A stretch of DNA of 64,000 nucleotides from Protula sp. h YS-2021 (lineage: Eukaryota; Annelida; Polychaeta; Sabellida; Serpulidae): assembly GCA_949752745.1 (NCBI GenBank), contig OX457026.1, positions 44,919,239 to 44,983,238 of the forward strand, in the 5' to 3' direction. This document shows positions 1 to 49,200 of the stretch, one piece after another (position 1 is the stretch's first letter; the number at the start of each line of letters is the position of its first letter). Below the pieces are notes generated by a model, which was given only the letters and a program-made list of their open reading frames with translations, ran no database searches and was not told the origin of the DNA. The position numbers were made by a program, and so were the translations under genes.

Positions 1-520
1 CTTAACTTGCATCGATGCGTGGTTCTTTGTTCTGACCAGTGCACATATTTATTTAACTTGCGTCGATGCGCGGTTCGCATTTCGCACCAGTGCGCATGTT
101 TATTTACCTTGCGTTCATGTCCGGTTGCGCATTTCGAACCAGTGCGCATGTTTATTCAACTTCCGTTGATGAGCGGTTCGCATTTCGGACTAGTGCGCAT
201 GTTCATTTGGCTTGAGTTGATGCGCGTTTCTTATTTTAGACCAGTGCACATGTTTATTTAACTTGCGTTGATGCCCGGTTCGCATTTCGGACCAGTGCGC
301 ATGTTTATTTCAGTTGCGTTAATGCGCGGTTCGCATTTGGAGCCAGTGCGCATGTTTGTTTAACTTGCGTTGATGCGCGGTTCACATTTCGGACCAGTGC
401 GCATGATTAATTAACTTGCATCGATGCATGGTTCGGATCACGGCGCATGTTAACTTAAATTGAGTCGATGCGCGGTTCATATTTCGGACCAGTGTGCATG
501 TTTAAATAATAACCACACAT
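1..520. repeat. 51-bp minisatellite array (copy A)
   Basis: About ten head-to-tail copies of a 51-bp unit containing gcggttcgcatttcgg and gcgcatgtttatttaac. The unit is 17 codons long and usually free of stops in several frames, so it yields spurious open frames on both strands. The same unit recurs at 12.3-13.6, 16.0-16.25, 27.7-29.9 and 35.2-35.9 kb. In the best preserved copies it forms the left part of the core of a hairpin-ended interspersed element. Both ends of this copy are missing or off the window. Confidence 0.9.
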
Positions 521-830
521 TAAAACAAGTTAAATAAACGGATAAAACTGTAGGATAAGATTCATTTTGAGGTATTTTCTTCAAAAATTTCCCCTAAAAT
601 CAAAATTCAAGATCGAGTCAAAAAGCACAAGTCGTATGCCCGACCCATCTAGGGCTGCCTCGTACTAGATACCAAAAATAAATGAAATCGGATAAAAACA
701 GTAGGAGGAAACGCACTTTGAAGTTTATTCTTAAAAAAATCCCCCAAAATACAAACATTGTTCGCAGTGGGTGTATTCTTAAGATTCTCCCCACCCCACA
801 GCGGGATTTAAACAAATGCTGCTCTCCTTA
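521..830. repeat. ~110-bp unit array (copy A, degenerate)
   Basis: Degenerate copies of an AT-rich unit marked by aaaaagcacaag, ctcataccaaaaataaatga and ctgtaggaggaaa. The same unit follows the 51-bp array at 13.6, 16.3 and 29.95 kb, so the order 51-bp array then ~110-bp array is a fixed property of one element family. Confidence 0.75.
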
Positions 831-835
831 TTTGC

Positions 836-1115
836 TTTAGAAATTAGCTTTATAGTTGCATTATTTTCCAACAGATGGTGTTACAGGACAGTTGATCAAC
901 GGACTTTGACGGACTCCCTTATGTGGTTTGTTTTGTGCTCAATGGGTGCTTATGTGGCTACCTCATAAGAACCACCACATAAGGAAGAAAAACCACATAA
1001 GTGACGGATGTACGGAAAATCCACCACATAGCATAATCATTGTGGGCACGGACGGACAGACAGACGGACAGAATGAAAACTATATCCGTCCGGTTCCCGG
1101 CGGATAAAAAACTTT
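836..1115. repeat. Inverted CTTATGTGG repeats and GACGGACAGA hairpin end
   Basis: Oppositely oriented copies of cttatgtgg/ccacataag lie between 919 and 1000. They are followed by a gacggacagacagacgg tract, a conserved aaaactatatcc, and a stem-loop formed by atccgtccgg and ccggcggat near 1090-1113. The same terminal arrangement closes the ~166-bp repeats near 6.4, 31.66 and 41.97 kb. Confidence 0.6.
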
Positions 1116-1134
1116 AATATAGGTTACCATACGT

Positions 1135-1650
1135 TTTTTTTTTTCGTTGGAGACGTTTTCACCCTAAATTCATTTGGGGACCTTACGTAGGGAACATTAT
1201 GGCAGGGGTAAGGTTTAATAAGTTGATTTGGGAACCTCATGGCCGGGGACATTATGGCGGGTACCTTATGGAAGGGGTAAAGCTTAATAGAGCGTTAATT
1301 TATGCTCTCATACGTTTTTTCAGCTTTGTGGACATTTTGGCCTTAAATTCATGTGGATACCTTATAGCCGGGACGTTTTCTCCTGGATTCCACTACGCCA
1401 AATTTTGTTTTGGACCTAAATTCATTTGGGGACCTTATGGCCGGTTACTCAATGGCCGGGGACCTCACGACTGGTGTAAAGCTTAATAAAGCGTTATCAT
1501 TCGTTTTTTTTTTTTTTGTTTTTTTTTGCTTTTTTTGTTTTTTGCTTTGGGCACGTTTTGCCCTAAATTCATTTGGGAACCTTATGGCCGAGGGCATTAT
1601 GGCCGCGGACATTATGGCCGGGAACGTTTTGTCCTTGATTCCACTATGAC
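1135..1650. repeat. ~150-bp 'ggccggggacattatgg' tandem repeat
   Basis: Three to four imperfect units containing ttggccctaaattcatttgggaac, attatggccgggg and aaagcttaataaagcgttaattta. Related arrays lie at 12.14, 20.87-21.51, 22.75-23.13 and 35.95-36.23 kb. Short open frames here are repeat translations. Confidence 0.8.
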
Positions 1651-1659
1651 AAATTTTTG

Positions 1660-2480
1660 TGAATTTTTCGCCGATTTCAAAAATAATACCTCAAACAGTT
1701 TTTGTGAATTTGCGAGGACAAAACTGTGTGTTTCCAGCAGATAGACAGATAAACACGCTCATAATTATATCCCTCGCTTACACTGGGGAAAATTATCCAA
1801 TTTATTTGGCGGATCGACAAAAAAGTAAATACTGAAGAGACAACAATCTTGGGAACAATCGTTCAAAATTTGAACGGACGGTCCAAAATTTTGAGAGAAG
1901 AAGCATTTTCAAAATTGGCTACTAAATTTTTTAAATGCCCCCTATTTAGCCAATTTTGCGCGGATGGCCAAAAAAGCGAACCGCCTAGTTAACATTAATA
2001 CAAAATTTGAAGATAATCCGATCAAAATTGTTGGGTAAAAATCTTTCACAAATTGGCAAACAAAAAAATTGTAAAAATGTCATCTATTTGGCCAATTCTG
2101 GTGGATCGCCAAAAAGAGTCAAGAGAGGCCGACCCAGTAACCCATTAAAAATTTGAAAAGAATTTGATCCAGATAGGGATGGGGGTTGAAGCATTTTGAA
2201 AATTGGCTCCCCAAAAATTTTAAAAAGCCCAATACATGGCCAATTTTCTTTTTGATCGCCAAAAAACTAGAGAGGCCAGTGCACACAAAACATAAGATTA
2301 CAGGCTTATATCACACACTTTCAATCGATAACTATTAACTTTTTTTTGTTTCTGTGCACATAAAACAATGTCTCCCCGACTACACCCATCATTCACCAGC
2401 AACCATTTTAAATCTTGTCCCCCGACAGCAAAGTTTTATTTGAACAAGTGTGTGCTATTTTCAGAATGATAAGAAAGTTT
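1660..2480. repeat. Degenerate ~156-bp repeats and dispersed repeat
   Basis: From about 1795 to 2290 there are diverged copies of the ~156-bp unit (gccaattttg, cgatcaaaattgt, gaagcattttgaaaattgg). The stretch after 2280 (cacaaaacataa..., caatgtctcc) resembles 17905-18015, so it is a dispersed repeat. No gene was seen. Confidence 0.6.
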
Positions 2481-2489
2481 ACCTTATAT

Positions 2490-3170
2490 AAATGAACCCC
2501 ATGTGTACAGTAGTCAGGTTGTGTGTCACTTTTATCCAATTTTTGAAGCGGGGTGTGGTACGTAACGTGCTTTTTGTCTATTTCAGTCCTTTTTATACAA
2601 GTTTAAGCTCAGGTGTTTATCTTGGTCTAGGCGGTAGTCACTTAACAGGTTTTACTGTACGGCTATTTTTTATCCGGTTGCAGATGGTGATCGCTAAAAC
2701 AGGTTTTACCGAACGTCCTTTTTATCCCGGAATTGAAGTTTGTCATTACAGTACAGTAGTTTTACTGTACCTAGTCTGTTTAGTCGGGTCTGAAAGGTGG
2801 TTAAGAACGCAGGTTTTACTGTACGTCTTGTTATCCGAAACTGAAAGTTGGTCACTACAAATAGGTTTTACTTTACGTCTTTTTATCCGGATCTTGACTG
2901 TGGCAGTTACAAATAGGTTTACCGAAACACCTTTTTTGCTAGCCTTAACCGACCCCCTCCCCCCAGCTATCTAATTCAGGTACGACTCTAGAGGCAACCC
3001 TAACCATTTTAGCCAACGGTACGGTAAGGGTTTGTACACTAAGTGTAGTTATAGCCATAAGGTATACCTTGTCTTCGTACATTCCAGTCGGTCAAAAAGC
3101 AATAGAAAGACATTCTTCATAAACTGTGCCACACAAGATCCACCTTGGTGGGACAGGGGGGAAGGTATTT
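2490..3170. repeat. ~60-bp 'ttttatccgggtctg' repeat
   Basis: Repeated units of about 60 bp containing ggttttactgtacg and ctttttatccgg..tgaa, then a conserved tail near 2990-3070 (caaccctaacc, tacactaagtgtagttatagccat). Related copies lie at 10.98-11.13, 18.89-19.4 and 38.64-39.16 kb. A 160-codon open frame (2492-2974) is made of these repeats and has no recognisable domain. Confidence 0.7.
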
Positions 3171-5366
3171 TGGCGTCTAAATAGTGCGCTGCTTTCATAA
3201 CACAATGTATTAGATGGCCCATTTAAAAGTGAAAGCTAGTTCCAGGTAATGTACAAACATTGTGAGCCGTTACGTAGTTACTCCCATATGTGGAACAGCT
3301 TGGCAGCCAAATAAAAACACGCTAATAGCTGAAGGTGCTAATAGCTAATAGCTGTTAGCCAAGCTGTTAGCCAATCACACGAAATCTAAGAAGCGATCGA
3401 TAATTGTGCAGCTTCTGTTTTCAAGCTTGTCTAAAGGATGCAGGAAATTGGAGAATTTTCTGGAAAACGCTGAAATCCCGAGCGCAGTTAATAACAATCC
3501 TTAATTAACAAAAGAGCCTGGAAAAGGGAGAAGAGAGGGTGGGGACGGGGGCGGAGCGGAAAGTCGATCCGATTTTCCGCTATTGAGACATTTTTACCCA
3601 ATGACGTCTGGGTACATTTGACAGAATCTTTCGGACCTACCAAGCAACATTCCCACCAAATTTCAACTTTATCCGATGTCCTATAATATTTCAACGTAAT
3701 GACGCCATACACCTTTCATAATTTCTACACCTTTCAATAGCTGACAAGACCGTCCGACGAACCAAAGGAACACCCATACAAAACTTGAAGTCCATACGAC
3801 TTTCCGTTATCAAGATATTTTGTACACCATACCTTATCCAAATTATATGCATATTTTACGTGATGACTTCATACGCCGTACCTACTCCTTGTTCAGCGGC
3901 AGAAAAATTTCGCACACAAGATTTTCACGTAATGACGTCATACGCCTTCCATTATAATGTAACCTGCGTCAAAAGTTGATAGAACCGTCCGACCTACCCA
4001 AGGAATGAAAAGGTCAAGTTTGAAGTCGATGCGACATTTCGTTCTCGAGATATCTTGCACACAAGATCGTGTTCAAAATATATACATATTTTACGTGATG
4101 ACGTCATACGCCGCATTCACTCATTACACTAGCGACAAAACTGAAAGCCCGCTTTCGGACCTACCAAGCAACAATCCCACCAAGTTTGAGCTTTCTCCGA
4201 TGCTTAGCGGTTGAGAAATTTTGCACACGAGATTTTTGCGTATTGACGTCACACGTCTTCCATTATATTGCGTCTAAATAGTGCGCTGCTTTCATAACAC
4301 AATGTATTAGATGACCCATTTAAAAGTGAAAGCAAGTTCCAGGTAATGTACAAACATTGTGAGCCGTTACGTAGTTACTCCCATATGTGGAACAGCTTGG
4401 CAGCCAAATAAAAACACGCTAATAGCTGAAGGTGCTAATAGCTAATAGCTGTTAGCCAAGCTGTTAGCCAATCACACGAAATCTAAGAAGCGATCGATAA
4501 TTGTGCAGCTTCTGTTTTCAAGTTTGTCTAAAGGATGCAGGAAATTGGAGAATTTTCTGGAAAACGCTGAAATCCCGAGCGCAGTTAATAACAATCCTTA
4601 ATTAACAAAAGAGCCTGGAAAAGGGAGAAGAGAGGGTGGGGACGGGGGCGGAGCGGAAAGTCGATCCGATTTTTCGCTATTGAGACATTTTTACCCAATG
4701 ACGTCTGGGTACATTTGACAGAATCTTTCGGACCTACCAAGCAACATTCCCACCAAATTTCAACTTTATCCGATGTCCTATAATATTTCAACGTAATGAC
4801 GCCATACACCTTTCATGATTTCTACACCTTTCAAAAGCTGACAAGACCGTCCGACGAACCAAAGGAACACCCATACAAAACTTGGAAGCCCATACGACTT
4901 TCCGTTATCAAGATATTTTGTACACCATACCTTATCCAAATTATATGCATATTTTACGTGATGACTTCATACGCCGTACCCACTCCTTGTTCAGCGGCAG
5001 AAAAATTTCGCACACAAGATTTTCACGTAATGACGTCATACGCCTTCCATTATAATGTAACCTGCGTCAAAAGTTGATAGAACCGTCCGACCTACCCAAG
5101 GAATGAAAAGGTCAAGTTTGAAGTCGATGCGACATTTTGTTCTCGAGATATCTTGCACACAAGATCGTGTTCAAAATATATACATATTTTACGTGATGAC
5201 GTCATACGCCGCATTCACTCATTACACTAGCGACAAACTGAAAGCCCGCTTTCGGACCTACCAAGCAACAATCCCACCAAGTTTGAGCTTTCTCCGATGC
5301 TTAGCGGTTGAGAAATTTTGCACACGAGATTTTTGCGTATTGACGTCACACGTCTTCCATTATATT
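3171..5366. repeat. 1.1-kb tandem duplication with TGACGTCA motifs
   Basis: Two near-identical copies (about 3171-4268 and 4269-5366; offset 1097-1098 bp) differ by scattered substitutions and single-base indels, which suggests recent duplication. Each copy contains several smaller units built around acgtgatgacgtcatacgcc, with full CRE-type TGACGTCA octamers. A further partial unit continues to about 5500. Short open frames on both strands follow the duplication and show no domain. Confidence 0.9.
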
Positions 5367-5539
5367 GCAACGTGCCTCAAAAGTGATTGAACCGTCCGAA
5401 CTATCCAAAGAATGAACAGATCAAGTTTGAAGTCGATCCGGCTTTTCGTTCTCGAGATATCTTGCACACAACATTTGTTCACAACAGACTGAGACACACA
5501 CACACACACATATACACACAGAACGCACAAACACTATAT

Positions 5540-5915
5540 GTCTCCCCTTGATCGGAGAGACATAACTAGCCTTTCAAGAGAAGAAAGCCTGGTGAAAATT
5601 TATGTAAAAATAGAAGGTAATCCGAACAAAAATGTGGAAAAAAATTTGGAAAATTGGTTACGAAATATTTTAAAATGCTCCTTTGAAATGATCAGATGGA
5701 AGCAGAAGCCTTTTGAAAACTGGCTACCAAAAAGTTATAAATCTCCCCATTTGGCCAATTTTGGGGTGAATCGCCAGAAAAATTTCAAGTGAGAAACATT
5801 AAAAGAACAAAATTGGAAAGGAATCCGATCCAAATTTTTGGAGATGAAGTATTTTGAAAATTGGCTACCAGTAAATTAAAAAATACCCCCATTTAACCAA
5901 TCTATCGATCTCCTA
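5540..5915. repeat. ~156-bp repeat remnants
   Basis: Diverged units with ctttcaagagaagaaagcc, ttgaaaattggctacc and ttggccaatttt. The remnant abuts the 5' splice site of a PEX3 exon, so it lies in the intron on the gene's 3' side. Confidence 0.7.
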
Positions 5916-5916
5916 C

Positions 5917-43393
<37,477 letters not shown>

Positions 43394-44220
43394 CTTCAGA
43401 AACACACAAAGACCGTAAAGTGACGGTGCGCATGTGGCGTCAGAGTGTCAAAACATTGATTCTGCCAAAATATGGCGGACAGTTGGTGAAAATATAAATT
43501 CCACTTCTAAATATTTTACATCTACTCAACTTTATTTCGTTCTGGGCTACATCAGCAACTGGGCCAAATCGAAACATTGAATCTGGTGGCAATTAGATAT
43601 TAATTGCTGGGGACTACAGATCAACGCCTTTTGCACAACGCTGAACGGACGCTGGTTGTGCAACGACGTGCAGACATGGATTTTGCTCGCAAAAAAAAAA
43701 ACATTTCCAAAACATTATATTTGGTTGCAATTTGGTTGTGTTCATGTGTGCGATCATAGATCAACGCTTCTCAACGTCTTAAATATCCATTTAATATTGG
43801 TTTTGGTTTCCGTAGCAACAGTCTTTTTTACGTGGCCGGGTCGTTACCCCTTCGCAAAACCCACCTTCTTTTCCCGGGCTTGATAAAAACGCCCTTTAAA
43901 CCTGACGTTGATTTTCAGTTTGGAAGATCGACGAATTATGTTGACGTGGATAAACAGACGTCGCAAAAATGTCCGGATCACAAAAACACACCTCAAGATT
44001 TTACTTCTTTTTTTTTTTTGGGGGGGGGGGTTTTCGTCAAAATTTTCGCCAATATTTTGGCCAATCAACAGAAAAAGTAAAACTCAGACATTTAGTGATG
44101 CTTGTTACCTCTTCTTAAAACTTCAAGACAGTAAGACTATTTTCTTGGAGTTATTTAAGATGGTACTGAAAATTGTTTATTCGCCAATAATTTCGCCAAT
44201 TTTTGGACAAGTGCAAAAAA
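43394..44220. other. Upstream PEX3 region; PEX3 exon 1 not identified
   Basis: Contains an ATGGCGG-type motif near 43466 (ccaaaatatggcgg), a T/G homopolymer run (about 44010-44030) and units related to the interior of the 21.5-kb transposon (cgccaatattttggccaatc, acttcaagacagtaagactatttt). A B-box-like gggttgggctcgaaccc sits in the adjoining intron (43222-43238). No open frame with a domain. Confidence 0.45.
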
Positions 44221-44239
44221 AAAAACAAGTATATCAGTG

Positions 44240-45060
44240 AAACTGATCATAGTCCCTGCCCCCCGAAAGACATCTGAATTGTGTGACCATATCTGATATT
44301 AAGTAATGACGTCCGAAATCGTGAGACAGTACGTGATATGGCCTGAATACGGACAAGCCACGCAGACTGAGGACAGTACCGGGAGTTTCCGAAAAGAAGC
44401 TCCCCCCATATAAAAGCCCCGGGGCTCTTATTAGGAAACTGTTTCCCAATAGAAGTCCGGGGGTTTCTATTTGGAGTTAAAATAAAGACCGGAAAAAATC
44501 GTTTCCTAATAAAAGCACCCCTCCTTTCCTGCAAGTCTTTTCAGAAGTCGCGTTTACTCGCAATGCAGACACGGTGCACTTAATCCTTTGAAATGAGGCA
44601 GCCCCATAGACATGTTCTACGTCGTTGCTTAATCCTGTGCTTTGCACAAGGCGAACAGATACCTCCCTCCCCACTGCCACCTTTCCTCCGGAGTATTACT
44701 GGAAATATAACGGGCCGAGTACTGAAACGGGCGGCGTGATGTTGCCCCTCCTTCCCCGCACGCCTTCTTAGAAGTTGTGTTTACTCCCAATGCAGACACG
44801 GTGCACTGAATACTTTGATATGAGGTAAACCCCTAGACACGTTCTGCGTCGTTGCTTAATCCTGTGCTTCACACAAGGCACCCCCCCCCCCCCACACACA
44901 CACTTTACCAGACTTTTTTTAGTAACTGTTGTTTTTGTGTGTGTGTGTTTTTTTTTTTTTGCGCGGATATCCGCAGCATGTACCGCTTTAATAAGAGATT
45001 GATGGTAAAGTTTCTTTTTTTCCACCAAAAAACTGTGGGGAATTAATTACGGAGCATAAC
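44240..45060. repeat. ~226-bp tandem duplication and inverted CCGGGG motif region
   Basis: About 44535-44660 and 44760-44885 share agaagt.g.gtttactc.caatgcagacacggtgcact and gtcgttgcttaatcctgtgcttt. Upstream, 44385-44525 has repeated cctaataaaagc/gctcttattagg words in both orientations (small fold-back). A C-run and (TG)n follow to about 44950. No gene. Confidence 0.6.
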
Positions 45061-45062
45061 GG

Positions 45063-45350
45063 TGTCCTGAACCTTGCACCGAAAGGTTTATAGCCGAGAA
45101 GCTTGAGATCAATGGCCATTTCTATCACAGGAACTGCGAACCTTTCTGGCGCCGGTGGGAATAATGTGTGCCCAGAGACTAGACCCGAGTACCTCCACAG
45201 TGTAATCTCAGGTCAGTGTTTCTTGAAGATAACCCGGAGACGAAATTGTGAGATCGTTTAATGACAAGAAAATAGTTTATTACTCTCTTTATGTTGAGAG
45301 AAAATTAGAATTTAATTTTTTTTCATTCTCATCCCTTTGTAATTCATCAC
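45063..45350. other. Satellite-like fragment before the LINE
   Basis: 45098-45180 (gccgagaagcttgagatcaatggcc.tttctat) resembles 47718-47790 and 49030-49110, which lie on the other side of the LINE. The LINE may therefore have inserted within or near this repeat family. Confidence 0.45.
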
Positions 45351-45362
45351 AATAAATTTCCA

Positions 45363-47112
45363 GTGGAAACGACGCATCCACCTGAAACATCAGAACTAGT
45401 CCCAGTGGACCCTTTCTGTCTTCCCAGGTCAGAAAGGGTCACAGTTCCTATCATAGAAACGATTGCAAATAATTTCAATAAATTTTTTGTGAATGTTGGT
45501 CCGAAACTTGCTCAAAATATCGAGGGTGTAAATGATAAATGTATTTATGACTTTATGAGCAAAACTAATAGCAATTTTATGTTTTTGAGAGCTGTAGAGG
45601 AGCTAGAAATTGTAAATATTGTTAATAATTTTAAAAGTAAAACTTCACTAGATAGCGATAATTTAGACATGTCAATAGTTAAACAAATAATACATCTTAT
45701 TGTAAAACCTTTTTCTTATATATGTAACCTTTCTTTTTCTTGTGGTGTCTTTCGAAATGAAATGAAAATAGCCAAGGTTGTTCCTCTGCTTAAGTCTTGG
45801 GTTAAAGAGTCATTTAATAATTATCGCCCTGTGTCACTCTTATTACAATTTTCAAAGATTTTAGAAAAATTGTTTTATATTCGAATAAACAAGTTTATTA
45901 ATGTAAATAACCTGTTATCGGAAAGCCAGTACGGATTTAGAAACAATCGTTCAACCTCTTTGGCATTAATAGAACTTCTCGAAAATATAACTGATTCGAT
46001 CGATAAGAAAATGTGAACCGTTGGTATTTTTATAGACCTAAAAAAAGCGTTTGATACCATTGATCATAATCTTTTGCTTAAAAAGTTATATCATTATGGA
46101 GTCCGTGGTGTGCCTCATCTTTGGCTTTCAAGTTACTTATCAAATCGTTTACAATATGTAAAATATAACAATGTTACTTCAGACAAACTAACGGTTTCAT
46201 GTGGAGTTCCGCAAGGATCAATTCTTGGACCATTGCTTTTTATATTGTATATAAATAATATTTGTAACGTGTCAAAGTTATTAAAGTTTGTTCTCTTTGC
46301 CGACGACACTAACATTTTTTTCTTCTGGTGCCGATATTGATGTATTATGTGCTAAGATAAACGAAGAACTTGTTAAATTAGACGTGTGGTTTAGAGTTAA
46401 CCGATTATCACTTAATGTCAAAAAAACTAATTTCATGATATTTTCAAATGTAGCGCTTTTCACTGACGTCAAATTGGCTATTAATGGCAGTCCCATAGAG
46501 CGTGTTTATGTTACAAAATTTTTAGGTGTTCTCGTTGACAGCAAACTAAACTGGAAAAGTCATGTCCTGGCTATAAATAAAAAATTATCAAAATGTATAT
46601 CTGTCATATATAAAGCCAGTTTAATCCTAGATACGAGAAGCTTACGCACTCTATATTGTAGCCTGTTCCTACCCTACTTAAGCTACTGTTCAGAGGTATG
46701 GGGCTTAGCTAGCAAAAGTATTATAGATTGTTTTGTTAAATCACAAAAGAAAGTTATCAGAATTATAGGTAAAGTTGGAAAACTTGATCATACTGCTCCG
46801 CTATTTAAAAGTCTAAATATATTAAAGTTTGAAGATCTAGTTGAGCTTAAGGTGGCGTTAACTATGTACAAAGCTTATAATTCATTATTACCTGGAAATG
46901 TTCAGCAAAGATTTACTACTAAAACTTTTGCGTATAATTTACGCGATAAAAATAAATTAAAATGTTCTTATGCACGTACAACATTAAAAGCAAGATGTCT
47001 CAGTATTTACGGTGTTCAACTCTTTAACAAGATTCCATGTTACATTGTGAAAGTTAAAACTGTATACGCGTTCAAAACATTGTATAAAAGGTTTCTTTTT
47101 GAAAAATATTAG
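45363..47112 (+). pseudogene. LINE ORF2 reverse transcriptase (one stop, one frameshift)
   Basis: The first segment carries IANNFNKFFVNVGPKLA, IAKVVPLLKS, NYRPVSLLLQFSKILEK and SQYGFRNNRSTSLALI, the upstream RT motifs of jockey/CR1-type LINEs. An in-frame TGA (46014-46016) interrupts it before IFIDLKKAFDTIDH (palm motif A). VSCGVPQGSILGPLLFI and VLFADDTN (catalytic motif C) follow. A one-base slip in a T-run near 46316-46322 shifts the frame. The rest, 46320-47112, holds the thumb and C-terminal region with LSLNVKKTNFM and FLGVLVDSKLNW. With only two lesions over ~580 codons this is a relatively young copy. Confidence 0.92.
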
Positions 47113-47445
47113 TAGCAAATTAGTATGTTAAATTAGCGTTTCTGAATTGCTTCATTAAATTTGGTTACATCTTTGACTAGTTTAGTTGTAACGAAACGGT
47201 GTGGTGCCAGATTCTGCTATAGATTTTTTCCTCATCATGTTTACTACTTTTTTTATTTAATTCTGGATTATTGGTTTGTGCTTGTTTAATTATTAGTAAT
47301 AGCATACAGGTAAATCTTTACATAAGTTTGTAACTTGCTGATTTACCTTTTCTTTCTGTAAAAATTTTTTAAAATATTTCATTGCAAATTTGTAAATGCG
47401 AAAGTATTTTGCAGATGAATAAACCAAATTTAGTAGTATTTAGTA
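45363..47445 (+). mobile_element. Jockey/CR1-superfamily LINE, 5'-truncated
   Basis: A reverse-transcriptase ORF2 3' portion followed by ~330 bp of AT-rich 3' sequence ending near gatgaataaacc..ttagtagtatttagtag. The endonuclease and ORF1 are absent, as expected for 5' truncation during target-primed reverse transcription. The left limit is uncertain. Confidence 0.85.
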
Positions 47446-47449
47446 GCTT

Positions 47450-49200
47450 TTTCTTAAAAAGCACACTGAGAAGTATCCTGACGCGTTATTTTCGACCCCA
47501 GTAAAACTGCCAAATTTGAGTAAAGAGTGGTTTTGCAACTGTAGATTCACTGTTGTTGTGGGCGATAATGAGGGATTCTATATCCTGATCTAAAGAAAAC
47601 ATATATTTTTTTCAGTACAAAATTGTTATTTGGCCATAACTGTGCGCCATAATTTATAATAGGACCATTAATGTGATGCACACTTTTTAAAATAACGCCA
47701 TTGGCTCCAGTCGTGCGCCGAGATTGACAAAATTGAGATCAATGGCATGTTCTATTATAGGAACTATGACTCTTGCTGGGAAGGATGCAAGAGTCATCTA
47801 GGACTAACTGAGAAGCATCCTGGCGCATTATTTTCGACCTCGGCCAATCTATCAAGCTTGAGTAAAGAGTGGTTTTGCAACTGTACGAGGGGGAGATGAA
47901 CGAATGGTTACAGTAGATCCAAACTGGTGAAATGAAAAAGAACATCGTCCGCAGTTCAAAACAATTTATTTTGTCAAATATCACAAAATAATGTATATTT
48001 GAGTCGACAGGGTTGCAAAACTTGCAGCTGGCTTATTTAGTGGAGTTGGAATAAAGCACTTTGTCGCCAATTACGATCTACTCTAGCCAATTCTATCTCC
48101 TCTCCCTCGTAGAATTATTGTTGTTGCGGGCGATAACGGGTGATTCTATATCCTGATCTAAAGAAAACATCTATTTTTCTCAGGACAAAACTGTTATTTG
48201 GCAATAACAATTGTGCACCATAATTTATAATTGGACCCTTTATGTGATGCACCTTTTTGCACATAAGCAAAATCACACTTTGGGCTTTTCCCAATAAAAA
48301 TACGAAAAATTCCGCGTTTCGAATAAAAATAACCTGGTAAACAATGAAAGAAATGATAGAGAGATTTCGCCTAAATGTCAAATTTCACTTGCACTAAAGA
48401 GCAGTCGGGTTTTTAACAACCCGTATGCTATTTCAAAAATTTATTGAAGGTTTGTTTTGGCTTATAACTAGTCCCGGACCCTGTCTACCAGTAACCTAGG
48501 ACCGTTCGCCACTTTTCAATGGTTTTTGCGCAATAACTCTCATGTTTTGGACGCGATCCGGATATGCTGTTGTATATAGCAAATACAGAATTTTACACAA
48601 GTTTTGTGTTATGTGCGAAGTAAAATGTCATGATTTACGAAAATGCCAGGCCGATGTATTTTTTTCGGGCAGGATTTTCCAGCTGTAACTCGCCACTTTC
48701 TTCTATCATCCCGAAATATAAATTTTAAGTGCAAACTGTAAGACTATCAACTCGCTTTTCAAAATGACTGCCACGAGCTATAATGATTATACACGAACAC
48801 AAACCTGACTTCTTATGTGTCATACTTACGGTTTACTTATAGCAGCTCAGTATTTTGCATTCGAGAACCAGTGGCAGTAGCCGGGAAGTTCGGCAAAAAA
48901 TATCATTTGCGGGATAATTGTTGTTTTCGGGAAGTGGCGAGGGTACAGGTACATGGCGATTTGGTATCTTCCTAGGTAGGACAGGCCGCAAGAGTCATCT
49001 AGGACTAGCTTGTAACTGGCCCCAGTCGTGCGCCGAGATTGGCAAAATTGATATCAATGGCATGTTCTATTATAGCTGGGAAGGAAGCAAGAGTCATCTG
49101 GGACTACATCAGATCTGGCTTATAGCTAGCAAAGTACAATTTCGGACGATAATTGAAGTTTTCACACCGTGTGCATGAATAACTCTTACCACCGATAAGA
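47450..49200. repeat. Duplicated low-copy repeats
   Basis: 47545-47690 and 48112-48260 are near-copies (gttgttg.gggcgataa, ttctatatcctgatctaaagaaaac, ataatttataat.ggacc). 47700-47870 and 49010-49110 share cagtcgtgcgccgagattg, atcaatggcatgttctattatag and gcaagagtcatct.ggacta. Short coding-like frames in the second family (INGMFYY..., SHLGL) are probably repeat-derived. A family search would tell whether they are old exons or transposon fragments. Confidence 0.6.

Noticed and set aside
2492..2974. 160-codon open frame as a gene
   Set aside because: It is a translation of ~60-bp DNA repeats that recur at three other places; no domain.
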